Shown here: positions 34,909-48,000 of the stretch, in pieces
Layout: each line of letters opens with the position of its first letter
How positions within the stretch are numbered: position 1 is the stretch's first letter
From: Straminergon stramineum
Taxonomy: Eukaryota; Streptophyta; Bryopsida; Hypnales; Calliergonaceae
Direction: 5' to 3'
NCBI GenBank assembly: GCA_963920665.1
Contig: OY987271.1
Location: 16,929,350-16,993,349, forward strand
Length of the DNA stretch: 64,000 nucleotides
The notes under the pieces: generated by a model
Database searches by the model: none
Told to the model about the DNA's origin: nothing
What the model saw: the letters and a program-made list of their open reading frames with translations, nothing else
Position numbers and translations under genes: made by a program

Positions 34909-36356
34909 CCTGAAACCCTTGTCCAACCCTCATTCAACCTGAGACCAACATCCAACCGTCAATTTCACATCCCACAATTCTCCTTTTAACTAAAACTCAT
35001 CGAGTCACACACACTCACACACACGAAACCTCGAAACATGACCTACATTGAAGACATTCAAAAATGTCCTTACCCAGAAGGCAAGTCCACCCCGCACTAG
35101 TAATCCCTCGCGCAAACCCTAATGCACAATACTTTAAAAGAAAGATGACCTTTGAAAGCTAATCTGCGATCTGCGAGAAACCCAAAGCGATGGAGAATAA
35201 GGTGCCAAGAAAGATCAGCTTCATAACCGATCTATTGAGTTGGATTGAGTCGTACCCTTTTGTGGTGATGGCTATGGCGATTGAGGAAGAGATTGACTTC
35301 GCGCGGCGAAAGTTCTGTGAATGCGCGACTCCAATGCTACTACAGGAGACGGGACGATGGGGAACTTGAGTAGGCGTGGAGCGGCGGATATATCCGGATT
35401 GATACCTCTCTGTACGTTGATACCTGGGAGGGGATGATATCCGCTTACCCGGTGTAGCCAGGGGTTTGCTCCAGAATCACACGAGAGGAGAGAAGAGAAG
35501 AGAGAATCCTATCATTGAATGGATGATTATCATTCCAATCGGGCCCTGAGAAATGAAAGTGTTCATCCAATTCATCCGACCCGCCAAACTCAACGCGAAT
35601 ACGCTGGATTAACGTGTATAACCCAACAACTCTCTGTTTCCTTCACCCCTAACCCTAACCATGGCGACTTGTGTGCAGTGATGCGAGCTATAGTTTGGAA
35701 GCAGAACTAAGGACGAGCAATGAGAGGCTCGATGGATATTGCAAATCATTGCTGAGAAATGTACCTCGTTTCTCTGCAACTCTCGCGCAAAGGTACTGAC
35801 GTTCAATTCGTTCAGTTTGTGAGATTGATGTACCTTAGATGCTTTTATGAGAGACTGTGTCTGAATAAATGGAGGAATGAGAATGTGTAATAGATTTGAT
35901 GTTCTATGCTTGTTTCTTGACTACTGGAATTGCCTCGATGCAGTTGTCGACTGGTACTTTGCAAGTCGGGGTTTATGAAATATTGTGATAACTAGAGACT
36001 GCGCTGCGAATTTAAACTATTACAACATGTTTAAAGGAAATTTCTTCTCAGTAAACTAGAATGTAGGAGATTCTTTTTACCTTATGAACTGGCATTTTGG
36101 TTGCAAATGGCGAATTGGATAAGACAATTGATGTCTGATTTCTTTAGATCGTAGCAATTTGTTTAAGCAGTCATCAGATGCGCGCCTTCATTTCTGAAAC
36201 GGCAGTACTCTAAAACATAGGATATCTGAAGTTTTTCAACTGTTTCAATGTGGTTCTATTAAGTCATATCACATCCTATTTGTATAACTCTGATTTGGGT
36301 TTCTAAAAATAGGCATTGTGAATTTGGTCTGTTTACAGGGCAACGTACGAAGAATA
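34909..36356. promoter_or_regulatory. divergent promoter region between ERD2 and the F-box gene
   Basis: The two genes point away from each other, so this ~1.45 kb holds both promoters and 5' UTRs. A telo-box-like CCTAACCCTAACC lies at 35648-35660, immediately before an ATG that opens a six-codon upstream frame (MATCVQ). The sequence GTTTACAG at 36331-36338 looks like a 3' splice site about 20 bp before the F-box start codon, suggesting a 5' UTR intron. The 42-bp ERD2 exon fragment is at 35188-35229. Confidence 0.5.
35188..35229. repeat. 42-bp copy of ERD2 exon 2 sequence
   Basis: Matches 34132-34173 in the same orientation at 41 of 42 bases (the core is AAGAAAGATCAGCTTCATAA). The source lies inside exon 2; the copy lies about 280 bp upstream of the ERD2 start codon, probably in the 5' UTR or promoter. 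Confidence 0.9.
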
Positions 36357-37679
36357 ATGGATTCATGGGTTTCGGAGGCAACTTCGAATGCTTCTGATGA
36401 TTTTACTGCTAGAGACGAATTCTTGGGAAAAAATCGTTCACTGAGGCCCTCTGATAGAAATGAGGTTGACTCTGAGTTTGAAGATGAGGCCGAGGCCGAG
36501 GCCGAGGTCTGCTTGGATCATGTCGTGTGGAGCAAACTCCCCGAAGAGTTGCTGATACACATTTTTGCTAGACTGCCTGTGAAGAATATCCTCCAAATTC
36601 GTTCTTTGAGCAAGTCTTGGAGATCTACCATAACGTCTCCTCAATTCCAGCAAGCATTTTCCGAGGCTTCCTTAGTAAGGATTTCTCTGCTGCCCATAGC
36701 TAATCACCGTGACACAATCTTCTTCAGCCAAGAGAACAAGGAAGAAAGCTTTCGACCTGGTTTTAATCGTCGCTATTCAGAGAAGCTCTTTGAGGATCCC
36801 CATGATATAGCAGGTACTGCGAGTGGCCTCATTTGTGTCATTACATATGAAGTAGGAGAACCTGCACTTTCATACAGCATTCTTAGAGTTTTTGTTATGA
36901 ATATGGTGACCGGCATTCGTCGTGAACTACCCTCTCCTCGAATCACGACCTTGAGACCCACATTGGTCCAGATGAAGGCAAATGTCAACGGCGGTTATAC
37001 CATCACGTTCATTTACACAAAAGACCGTGAAGAGCTTCAAGTGACCTCATGGCAAGTCTATGATTCTGTAAAGAACATATGGAGCAAAGATGAGGGAAGA
37101 GCCATTGCAGACTTCAAAGATGTGGAAGCTTTCAACATGTGTTATTCTTTGTCGTTAGAAGAACAATATGATGTTCCAGCAACTTTCCATAAGGAGACCA
37201 AGGCGATTAGCGTGTTTAATCTTCATGAGGGAAATGAAAGGTACGATCCTTGGATTTATCCTTCAAATCCCAACGGACATGTGCACAATGTGTCTGGAGA
37301 GTTGTACAAGCTTTGTATGCGGGAAGGGCGACATGGTGTTTGGAGACTATTGTGCTCAAGCAAGTGGGAGATGGTATGTGAATGCCCTGATTTGGAGGGT
37401 GTGTGGACTTGCCTTCGCGTGATGAATGACTTGGTTGTTTTGATTATCGAGTTACCGGTGCCTTACAAGATTACCGAATGGTATGACGAAGAAGAGGAAG
37501 TCGATCATAAGTACTGTCCTCATGGTGGTATTGTGAAGGTTTTTCACATGCCTACAAAGGTATGGCATAGTTTTCCTGAAGATGAACACTTTACTACACG
37601 CTTCTGTTTTTGTGACCGGCATGGTTTATTTGATGAGTATCCTTTTTTGGTGGAGATTCGATTCGATTCCGTACCTTGA
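36357..37679 (+). CDS. F-box protein with F-box-associated (kelch-like) C-terminus
   Basis: A single coding exon of 440 aa. I chose the ATG at 36357 (MDSWVSEAT): the frame is open further upstream, but that part has no ATG and includes a likely splice acceptor. Residues 57-98 form the F-box (LPEELLIHIFARLPVKNILQ, then RSLSKSWRSTITSPQF), which binds SKP1 in an SCF ubiquitin ligase. Just before it is an acidic EAEAEAE run from a GAGGCC repeat (36487-36507). The rest (SGLICVITYEVG, SWQVYDSVKNIWSKDEG, WRLLCSSKWEMVCECP, TKVWHSFPED) reads like the F-box-associated/kelch-type substrate-binding region of plant F-box proteins. The substrate cannot be told from the sequence. Divergent to ERD2. Confidence 0.9.
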   Translation: MDSWVSEATSNASDDFTARDEFLGKNRSLRPSDRNEVDSEFEDEAEAEAEVCLDHVVWSKLPEELLIHIFARLPVKNILQIRSLSKSWRSTITSPQFQQAFSEASLVRISLLPIANHRDTIFFSQENKEESFRPGFNRRYSEKLFEDPHDIAGTASGLICVITYEVGEPALSYSILRVFVMNMVTGIRRELPSPRITTLRPTLVQMKANVNGGYTITFIYTKDREELQVTSWQVYDSVKNIWSKDEGRAIADFKDVEAFNMCYSLSLEEQYDVPATFHKETKAISVFNLHEGNERYDPWIYPSNPNGHVHNVSGELYKLCMREGRHGVWRLLCSSKWEMVCECPDLEGVWTCLRVMNDLVVLIIELPVPYKITEWYDEEEEVDHKYCPHGGIVKVFHMPTKVWHSFPEDEHFTTRFCFCDRHGLFDEYPFLVEIRFDSVP

Positions 37680-40600
37680 TTTTCCCGGTCTATAGTGTAA
37701 GGAATTACAAATTTTTGTGATTCAGGTTGAGTACTGTGGAATGATGCTGATTACTGGATGCTAACTTTATTGAAGGAAATTGATTAGTCTATAATTTCTT
37801 GATCATTTCTATGAGTTCTGTATGACTTTTGTAATTGTTGATGTTTTGTTAACTTATACACTCCGTCATCTTACATCCTGTCCAGTAATTGGTTAAGAAC
37901 TCATCTCTTCGTGCCTTGCAAGTGAGCAAGTGTCATTTCTGGGACGATATTACACCTGTTTATATATTATAAGAATGCAAATACGATATCAAAGAATATG
38001 GTAAGAACAGAGAAGCCTGAGAAGGGCATAGCACTTTTCAACAAGGTTGGAGGTTATTCACAATCCAAGATGCAAAATTGTCATCATCACTAGTTGACAA
38101 TTCATCAAACATTCTAGGAAGGATGAAGAACCTATGAGTGATACGTGATTACAATTGAGAAGAAATCAATCCATAATTGGCAATGGGTTTAATCATATTT
38201 TTAATCTTCAATAAAGTAAGGGTCAATTAAATTATCTTTTCTTGCATACATTCCTATCGACCTAGCTTGATTGATGTTGAAAATTTGTTATTTGATCAAT
38301 CTTAACTACCTCTCCACTATAAGCTTGACTTCACCATATTAGTACTACAAGCTCTCTTTAGGAGGGTAAAAATGTAGAGCTCTATTTCAAAAAAATTACA
38401 TGAGGGAAAATGTGGGAACACTTCCATGCAAACAGTGAAGTTTGAACTTTTAGACTTTATATTTGGAATCACATACTTCAATTTAGATATTTCAAGTTGT
38501 GAAATATAGAATTGACATGTGAAAATAGGGAATAGGGTTTTACATCTATAACAAGTGTGGAAATAGAAAAAAAAAAACTCTCGTGCTCCTTTTTTGTAAG
38601 GCTTGTAGCACCACACTAGTTTATTCTATTAGTATGTGCAATACTAATTTACTAAAGTTGTACTATTTTAGATCAATGCAGGTTGAAATATTATCCTATA
38701 ATTCAACAAAAATAATATTCGTGGTTCTTCTAATTTTCTAGATGATCCTAATCTCCCTCCTTCACTAATAAGACAATAGAGTGTACATTAAACAATCATA
38801 TATGCCAATAAAATCACACGGTTTAAGTTAATCCTTCATCATTAATCCTTTTGGTGTATAAGGTAGAAGAACCCAAATCCACCACTTCTTCCCCCCTACT
38901 AGATGTATGGTTCAAATGATGTTTTTTTATTGGGTAAAATTGTCAATTTCTTCCAATGAAAATCAACCTCAATTAATTTAGTAGTTTTTTCGACACAAAC
39001 ATAATATTCTACAAACTTTCAAAGTTGAAAACATAGGGTACCTACTCCTACCACTAGAATGGCCACCAACCTTGAGTGTCACCTTTGATAGAAAATAATG
39101 CTTCAACCCAATTAGTTGCCTCAAAGAACTATGCAATTCTAATTGATTGTTTTTGAGAGCTTGTGGTGGTTTTGGGTGAAAGTAGGTCTCCATTCAAGGC
39201 CCAAATGTAAATGGAAAAGACTAGAATGTGGTGCTTTATATGTGGAAACCTTACATTCACACCAAAGGTGCATATCTTAACCTTTGAGAGGAACAAAATT
39301 ATCTCAATAACTTAGAAGGGCACTAAGGTCCAAACATGGTTTTAGTCTAGAAACATTAGGAAGGTGCACTTAATCCAAATAACTCTTTTTAGTGATGGTT
39401 CTTTAAAGGTAAGGTTAAGTTGTATAATGTTAAGCAACGACAATTACTTCATAAAGATAAAAGTGGTTAGATTCAATATCTCTAGGTTAACAACTTTCAA
39501 AGGTTTGAAAGGGGTAGGAGAGCTCTAGCCTAAGAATAATTCCAATTCAATACCCATGTGTACAACATGCATGATTGTTTATCCGAGTCTTATCCTAGAT
39601 CAAATAAACAATAAAAAAAACCCATTACTTGTAGTAACTATGCATGGGTGAAATAGACATGTGGCCTTTTGGCATAATGCTTCATGGATGGATATTAATT
39701 TAGTTGAGTTCTTGCTAAATGTCCATCTATTTTACTACACCTAATTACAATTAAACCATATGAATTTCAAATATATCTCATATCTTGCCATAATATGATT
39801 GAGCATAAAAAAGAAAGATTTTTATCTCATGCAACCTTCCTTCCTTAAGTCTTTAGTCTCTTTTTATCAATCCATATATATTTTCCTTTCTAGTGTATGA
39901 ATATTGTATCATACTTCTTAATGAGTTCTTTTTCCCTAAATTGTTTATACTTATGAAAAAAAGACTATAAGACATCACTAAAATTACTATGTACATCCCA
40001 ATTTCGCTTGTGTTAGGTAGTGTTAAAGTGGGCAAATCCTTTAAGTTCTACTATACAAAATATATATAGTAAAGCAACCTTTCCTTACACAAATCCACAT
40101 TTAACAATGCTTAAGTTATAAATGTGTAGATTCGTGTAATTTTGTATTCCACATATTTATGCCACTCACTATTCTATCAATCATATCAAGTCTAAATAAT
40201 ATGTACTTTAGTTTCCCTCAAATTTACCAATAATCACATTTACTTGGTATTATTTATCATAATTTGAGCATACCTTCACTAATATGCATCATTACATAAT
40301 TATGCCACTCATTTGGCTATCTTCACATCTCATTGAACCTACAAAGATGCCATAATAGACATTCACTCACATACACTAAGTTACTTAGTGCATATTTGTT
40401 GTGTTTAAATTTTATATGAATGTCAATGATGGCTCTCAAATATGCCATGCAACACATTCTATTCATGCTCTTAATTTTACTCTCTGATTTAATGCCAAAG
40501 AGACTATCACGCTTCTAGAAATGATTCAGTCATTTCCAAGTCAATTAGTCAAAGTATATTAATCTTCATTATTCTCTATTTTAGACATAAAAAATTTGAA

Positions 40601-43600
40601 ATTATTTATTCCAACTTCACAATTCTATTCATTTCCATTACAGTGAAATTGACAATTTAATACCAATGTAATTCTTAACTCCAAAGATTCAAATTGAAAG
40701 CAACTAGATTCATTTAAAAGAAATTCATCAACCTACACAACAAGAGTCAATTACACCTTTGGTTTCATTTTGTACTTGACTAGCACTCCTAATAGTATAG
40801 TGAAAGATTCATCTTCCTTCCTCTATTTATGTTCCCATGTATCAATGATTATATCTTTCTAAATTTGTTTACCAAATCTACTTGACTTTTACTATTATTT
40901 TTTTACATCTTTTCCATTCTTGTTTATTTAAACATAAGGTATTTACATCAAAACTCAATTTAAAGTCAACCAAAAATAGTTTTTATTAGGTTCATTGCAA
41001 GAAACACTTGTACTACTATTTGTTGCATTTTTCTATTTCTGAAAAATTGATACTATTTGTACTACAAATATGTTTAAGTTCTATTCCTTGTTGAATTAAA
41101 AAATTTTAAATCTGAGTTTGCTTCTTGATGTTTTAGGATTTAGGCACATGTATCCTTTCCATTTGTCCACACAAACAAAGAAAATTCACTTTTTAATCCT
41201 CCTTCTTTTCCATGATGTCTTTTGTGAACATTGATAAGTACTTCATACTATTTAGAGCTAAAATCCAATACTATTTTAGTGGAAGAGTTGTGATTCCCAC
41301 TAAAACTATGTATTCCAATTGTAAAAAAAATTAGTTGGTCCACCAAAAAATTGTGGCCATTATTGTAAACTTTTTTTTAAAAGGCATGTGACAAAGAAAA
41401 GTCAACATCTATAGTCATTCATGAAATTAGCAGAACCTTCAAACTTACAAGCCTCTTCAAGAAAATGTCTAAAGCATTTGTAATGCTATTTTTCAAAACC
41501 CTTATATAAGAAAAGGTGAGGAGGGCATAAGAAGAAGATATAAAAAAATCTTGTCAATATAAGAATCCGTGTTCTTATTGACGGAATTTAATTGACATCT
41601 AATATAACAACCCATGTTTTATGTCAACAATAATGTCTAAGATAACATTAAGTTATTATCTCAAGTTATAATTCTCCAAACTGGTATTCAAAAGTATTGA
41701 TCCCTTCCAAACGTGTGACAAGCCTTTGGTAGTACTATTCCACAATCATTATTTTGGTGAAAAATACCAAAAAAATATGATAGAACTTCATACTCCTCAT
41801 GGATCCTTAGTAAATTTTTTATATCAAATCAAATAGAACTCCAAAAATTATGTACCTATAGCCAATTCACTTATAATGTTTGGCGCATTATAGTATAAGT
41901 GTTTCTTGCAATAGCCCTTCATACTATAGTGACCAATAGATGACTTTCAAGAATAGTGTAGAAATGAACAATGCACCTATTTGCCTATAAATTGAATCAT
42001 TTTTGATAAAGTATCTTGATGATAGGACGATAGGTCTTGTCCTTCAAAAGTTAATCCCCTATTATTTTTATTTATTTTTTTCATTTAGTTTAGCCAATGC
42101 AAAAGTAGTCTTTGTTAGAGTCATGTAGTTTATTACATCTATATACATGGAAGAATATGAAAATTAAAATATAGGTGATTTAAATTCTTCATCCAAAAGT
42201 ATATACAATCATCCAAAAATTAGCAATATTATCCTAAGAACTTTTAGCATTTTAGTTTTAACTACCACAAAAAGAAGAATATATCATCAAATATTCCTTC
42301 AGAAAAAATTGTATTTCTTTTTAAATTTCAACAAAATAACGCCAAATCAAAACTTTTCCCTTCAAATTCTCAACCTAAAGATATTGAGATAATTGTTGGA
42401 AATTCACAAAAGAAAATTGTTACTCCTCTAAGACATCTATACCATTGATTCATGTAGAATTTTTTTGTCTCTCCAATGATGTATTATGTGATTTTATTCA
42501 AAATTACTCAATGAAATTTTTTTGGATGAAATAGACTTTTTATAATATTTATCATCCACCATATGGATGGCAAGCGCTTAGGGTCTATTTTTAAATTTGA
42601 AAATAAATATTGAATTTGAAAAATTCAAATGGAATCCTAAAGAACGTCAAAGAACTTCACTAACCTATCCCTTTAGTACATGTGACAATATTTACCAAAA
42701 CTATACTATTTGAGATACAATTTACCCTTATAGTCCCATTGTCCCCTTGGGAAACCAAATGAATTTTGGGTAGGCTCCTATAATCTCAATTTTTGTCTTG
42801 ATTTTTTAAACTTTTTTTGAAGGTAGGAAAATACATTTTCTTTTGGGGAGTATAATTTTTATTTCAAGTGGTGCTTGGGAGAAAAATTGATGTTCACTAA
42901 GCCCGAAACAAGGTGTGTTGGGTAGCACAAAAAAATCACAAAAGATCAAAATAAAACTTTCAAAATTCTATTTCTCATAGAAAATATTTTTGTCTATATG
43001 TTATTTGATTCATTCTATTTGGACTAGTAATGAGAAAGTCATGGAAAAACTTGTTTTTGAGGCAACTTAATCTCTTTCTTAGAAAACTAACTTATGAGAT
43101 TAATTTTTTAATTCAATTTTCACAATTTCTCAAAAAAAAAAATTCAAAAGGGTTTGGTTTCCTTCCTAGAACAATCTCACAATTGAGATTATTGTATTTC
43201 AATTCCATCTTAGACCTATTAATGACCTATTTTTTTCTTTCAATCTTGTCTCTACTACTTAATGATTTTTTAAAGAATGAAAATCAAGTGTCCTTTTTTG
43301 AATTTTTTTCTAGTCATTCAACTAAATTCTTCAACATAATTTTTAATTCAATACTAGTAATGCAAAAAATTTAAGTTTAAATTTTAGGGGCACTTTACAT
43401 GATGGCCAAAAGTCAAGAAGCCAACAATTTCTACCAATTAGATTGCAAGAAACCAAAAATTTGACCTCTCAACCCTTCACACTAGAAGGCATAGTCCAAA
43501 GGCCATTACTTCCTTCTCTATTTTCTACATAGCAACATCTTTTGACCAAGGTGACAAACTCTCAAAGGAAGTTTGGGTTGAACAAGAACAATAACCCAAA

Positions 43601-45031
43601 CTACAGTTGAGAGGTTGTAGAATTTTGTTCATAAAAAAAGAAAAAAATGACAAGATCTTAATAGGTAGAAAGAATGGGCTATATATTGCAAAGCAACAAT
43701 TAGGATATTCCTTCCTATTGCTTTCTTTCTCTCTCTTATGATATTTGTTATTTTACCTTTTGCCTTTAGCCACCTTCCTCTTCTATTCATACCCTTTATA
43801 ATCCTTATTTGATGATAAACATGTAATATGGTGCTTTTTGAAGGCTATTTTAAATTCCTTTCCTAGAACTTCTACTTGTAGAAATTAACATACTTGTGCA
43901 AATTCATGTTGTCATGCCAATGTTTATGGAATGCCAAAATGCCCTCAATGACATATTGTATGACCATTAAAACTAAAAGTATAACTAGAATGCATTCTTT
44001 TTTAAAATCTATGGTTAGAAAAGATGAAAGGAAAAATTCAAAAATTAGATGGATTAATGTGGAGAGATGCATAGAAGCCAAACAAATGGTGTGATTTTGC
44101 ACTTTGGGCTTGGCCTTGAAAGACTTCACACTATGGTTGTCTAAGTCAAGAGGTTGTGGGAGCTCATTGTCAAAGGTTTGAAGTTTTGACTTAGCAATTG
44201 GAAGCTTCACACTAAAGCCAACCAAAGGCTCCAAATCCTATATTTTATTGCCTATTTTGAACCCATTTTTTTGGACTCTCAACAACATTTGGCTACTCAT
44301 TCATATGGCTTCATGACTTTGATGGCTATCATATGAAGTGGCCCTTACAATCTTGTTTAACAAGGTGCAAAAAACCACAATTTTCTTCACTGAAAACACA
44401 AATATCTTGCAATTCCCACAATCAAGGTTCCTGAAATTTCTGCCACACATTCTAATATTAGTCTAGTGCAAGATCTTGTGGTTAAATATGCAAAAGAAAC
44501 AATTTCTAAAGTTTTTTGCACTTCACAATAGAAATGACAGTTTTGAGTGGAATTTGATGAAAAAAAGGCCTTTGGAACTTTAGGGGTTAAATTACCATAA
44601 ACTGAAATATTGTTATATGGTATGACTTTCCAAATAAAAAGAAAAAAATTTAGTGATACTAATTTTGCGCTCAGTGTTTATTCATGCCTCGAATTCAAAA
44701 ATTATACCATGATTGGCCTCCTGGGAGGGACAAGACCTACCGAGAAGGTTCCCTCCCTCATTTTGTTTGTAGGTTGAAAGAAAAGAAAACAAACTGGCAC
44801 AGGCTTTAAAAATATGGACTCAAAAGTAAAGCAAATAAATGGTTTGGAAACTAAACCATGTTTCTGTGATATTCTAAATTTAGAAGCAGTGACAACCGAT
44901 TGCTGTAAACCTCATAAAATTATGTACGTACCTCTGTCCCTTATACTTACAATGGGTTGGGTCAAGCAGGAAGAGCCTATGCATTCAAGAAATTATTAAA
45001 TGACCAAACCAACTTATACTATTATATACTA
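37680..45031. other. 7.3-kb gene-free AT-rich interval
   Basis: The F-box 3' UTR is probably in the first few hundred bases. The remainder is AT-rich, with homopolymer runs and no supported gene. About 41905-42030 carries a copy of the repeat near 140-290. A TTTAGGGGTTAAATT motif near 44581 resembles the end of a TAACCCC element without a clear partner. Frames such as 43030-43374 are Leu/Phe/Ser-rich AT-driven translations without a family. Confidence 0.5.
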
Positions 45032-48000
45032 TTATACAGAGAGTGAGGATAAATTATGCGTCAGCTTCGGCCCCCATTCGTCCTCCCCTCGACGCAGAAG
45101 CTGCGGAATGAACGCATGTTCCATTTCAACTAAATGCCTTGGATCATACTCGGTCATATATGCCTCCACGATGGCTGAAATGGGAGCACTTCTGCACAAT
45201 AGCAGAGATCATGGCATAATGGAGAGTTCAGTATTGAGCACAGTGATTTTTGGCAACAAAATATCTCAATTTTTCCAAGGGGTAGCAATGAATCATCTCT
45301 ATAAACATACATCACAGAAGTCTCTCCCCACTCGATGTCGATAGTTTAGTGTTGCTTCCCTTGATCGGTGGGTTTATTCTTAAATGGCTGATAGTTTTAG
45401 TGCCATTTCAATGTTTTATTAGTGCCTTTCTAGTGTGTCTAAAGATCGAAATTTGAAAGAGCACTACAAGGATGCTAAAGACACATTGAAATTACGCTGA
45501 GCTAGTGATATTTTTTTGGTAACTTCTCGACTAATAGAAGCAACACTGAAATAATTGATTATCAGCGGAGAGGGACGTTTGTGATGGAGCCTTACTTTTG
45601 AATCAGAATCTTGTACAACGCTTGCAGGATGGGACATAGGTCAACTGGTCGGACAGGCGTGCCAAGCTCAGGATGTATCACACTCAAGGAAGGCTGTCGC
45701 AACAACTCGTGGAATGCCTTCACTGCAGAAATACCCTGGATGTATAAAAAGACAGGAAGTGAGGACTCTGATGTTGCAGTAAAAATCCAAGTTGCTATAG
45801 TCAAGGTCGGTTTAAACAATATATCCGAGCAGAATTTCGAAGGACCGCGATCAATAAAACATTCTCGCATTCTAGGTCAGCGACAATCTGCACGATTTTC
45901 CAACGCTTCTGAATTAAAGAACAGGTCAAGAACACAGGATGTTGAAAAAACCCAGAGAATGATGCAAACCAGTTAGCAAAAACACAGGTCAAAAAACTCA
46001 AATCTAGAATATTTGACCGTTATACATCATATTAATGTATTGCAGTTCCAAATTCCAAACAAAGCCATCACAAACGTAAAGTGAGGCTGGAGAGAGAGCA
46101 CAAGACCAAGAGGTTCGTTTTTAGACGTAAGACAGTGTAATATTGGAAACAAATTGTAAAGACAGCTTACACTTGTAAACTGCGGAGTTAACATGCAGAA
46201 CGCTAGCACAAACAAAAGACCTGTTTAAGAGAAGCAAAAGAATTTGTTCTTTGCAACGGACCTGAATTGTACCAGTGCCACTAAAGGTGTCGCCCATCTC
46301 AATCGTGATCTCTCCTTTAGCAAGTTTTCCTCCATACCATGCATTTCGACCTTTCAAAAGTGTGACATACGTATCTGCAAGCAATGGGCCAGCCAGGGGA
46401 CCTGGATTCTCTGCCAACAAACGAGTGATGTAAATCATCTCTGATGTCGCGTGTGAGAAATACACGGCCTTGCTTGTGGCTGACTCATGGGTCAAAGCGC
46501 CCACCATTCCTGCGTAAGACAAAATACAATTCAATCATCACAAATCCATTCACTAGAAAAGATTACCGTAGCATGATGTTAACTCTTCAGACAAAAACCA
46601 ATTTTTCACTGAATGATTACATCACAAAAGATTGTCGTGTTCATTACAACACGAAAGAGAAAACACACGCTCACCAGCACCAATAGCATACACATTCTTG
46701 AGACCTCCCATGACCTCATGTGTGGCGATGTCAGGATTATCCCAAACAATGAAATGCGGCTGCCGCAGAAACTTTGCCAAGGGTTGTCGCCATTTCTCTG
46801 ATCCGCAAATTCGTGCATTCGCATATTCCTTATTATAGACCTCAGATGCAATGTTTGGGCCTCCCAGGTAAAACACATTTTCAGATGGCACGCCAGCTGA
46901 ATCACAAACACCCACCCACATCTAAGTTCCAGTCCTCAAAACTTCACAAAACAGGTTTGCAGCTGAGGGTAAAATGATCACACAAATTACCACATTCGGA
47001 CACATAAAGCCAACACATACCCCTAATTGCAAAACCCTAAAATCTTGCACAAAGGAGTAGATATTGATTTTGAGAATGTGAACCACCTCAATATCTGAAC
47101 TCAAGTCAGTTTTAGGTCATCTAACAATACAACTTTGAATCCTTGATCTGCTATACATTCTTCCTGGCACTAAACTGGACAACTAATCTGTTGTATGTCT
47201 CAGGAAATTATGATTTCCGTTCCTTTCAGGAAGCCTTTGATGTCGAAATTAAAGTGTCCTAATTGGACCTTGTATTCTTTAAGGTTATTTTGAGTAAGTC
47301 ATATGGAGGCATTTTCCTGTCCAATTTCATTTAGGTTGCAACGAAATTTAGGTTGCAATTTTCTTCACTAATTATGGCGATATAAAATTTGAATTCTTTC
47401 GAATTTATGCTTTTCACCATATGAGCAACGAAATTGGTATAAAAAAATTTCAACAAAACTGCAGACACTTATTTCGGGACGGAGGTAGCATGATAAAAAT
47501 TAATTGACGTATGAATGGGAGAACTGCACTTACTCATGTCCACAATCATTTGAGTAGGAGTAAGAATATGGGGATGAGGTTGCAAGGCCGTCTCCACACC
47601 CTTGGCCAACGAGATGATGATAGGCATGGTGCGGCGCTCACGCCAGTACCGCCCAATGTCCTTGAAAACACGTTTTATCTCAGTGGAGGGAAGCCCGGCC
47701 ACCACAATGTCGGCGTCCCACACGGCCTCCTGGAGGTTGGTCACCACCTTAAGAGGGCATAGCGGCGTGTCCAGCATGTTCACACAGAAGCCATCACGCA
47801 GAATCTCATCGGCATACAAGGTGCGTTCGCCCAGTCGCCCTTCCACGTACTTGAGGTACGCGCATTTCCGAATCAGACGACGCAGCACGTCTTCCCGGGA
47901 GTTGATCACCTCGAAGAGGTGCTCCGCTGATTGCCGGCTCACTTCCTTGCCTCCCCTTCTCCACAACCGCAGCTGGAAATTCAACAATCAGCATAGCCAT

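Noticed and set aside
35641..35663. CCTAACCCTAACC as a telomeric repeat insertion
   Set aside because: Only about two units; more consistent with a promoter telo-box than an interstitial telomere.
36318..36356. 13-codon N-terminal extension of the F-box frame
   Set aside because: Starts at GTG and crosses a probable 3' splice site; the ATG at 36357 is the better start.
43030..43374. 114-aa Phe/Leu-rich frame
   Set aside because: AT-rich composition artefact with homopolymer runs; no family resemblance.
43872..44234. 120-aa minus-strand frame
   Set aside because: No domain recognised, AT-rich surroundings and no neighbouring exons; chance frame is the simplest reading.
45594..45600. GPDH ending early at YKILIQK with a TAA
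   Set aside because: The TAA overlaps a GTAAGG donor, and an in-frame last exon matching the family C-terminus lies at 45032-45191.
45611..45976. 121-aa plus-strand frame
   Set aside because: Antisense to GPDH exon 5 and flanking introns.
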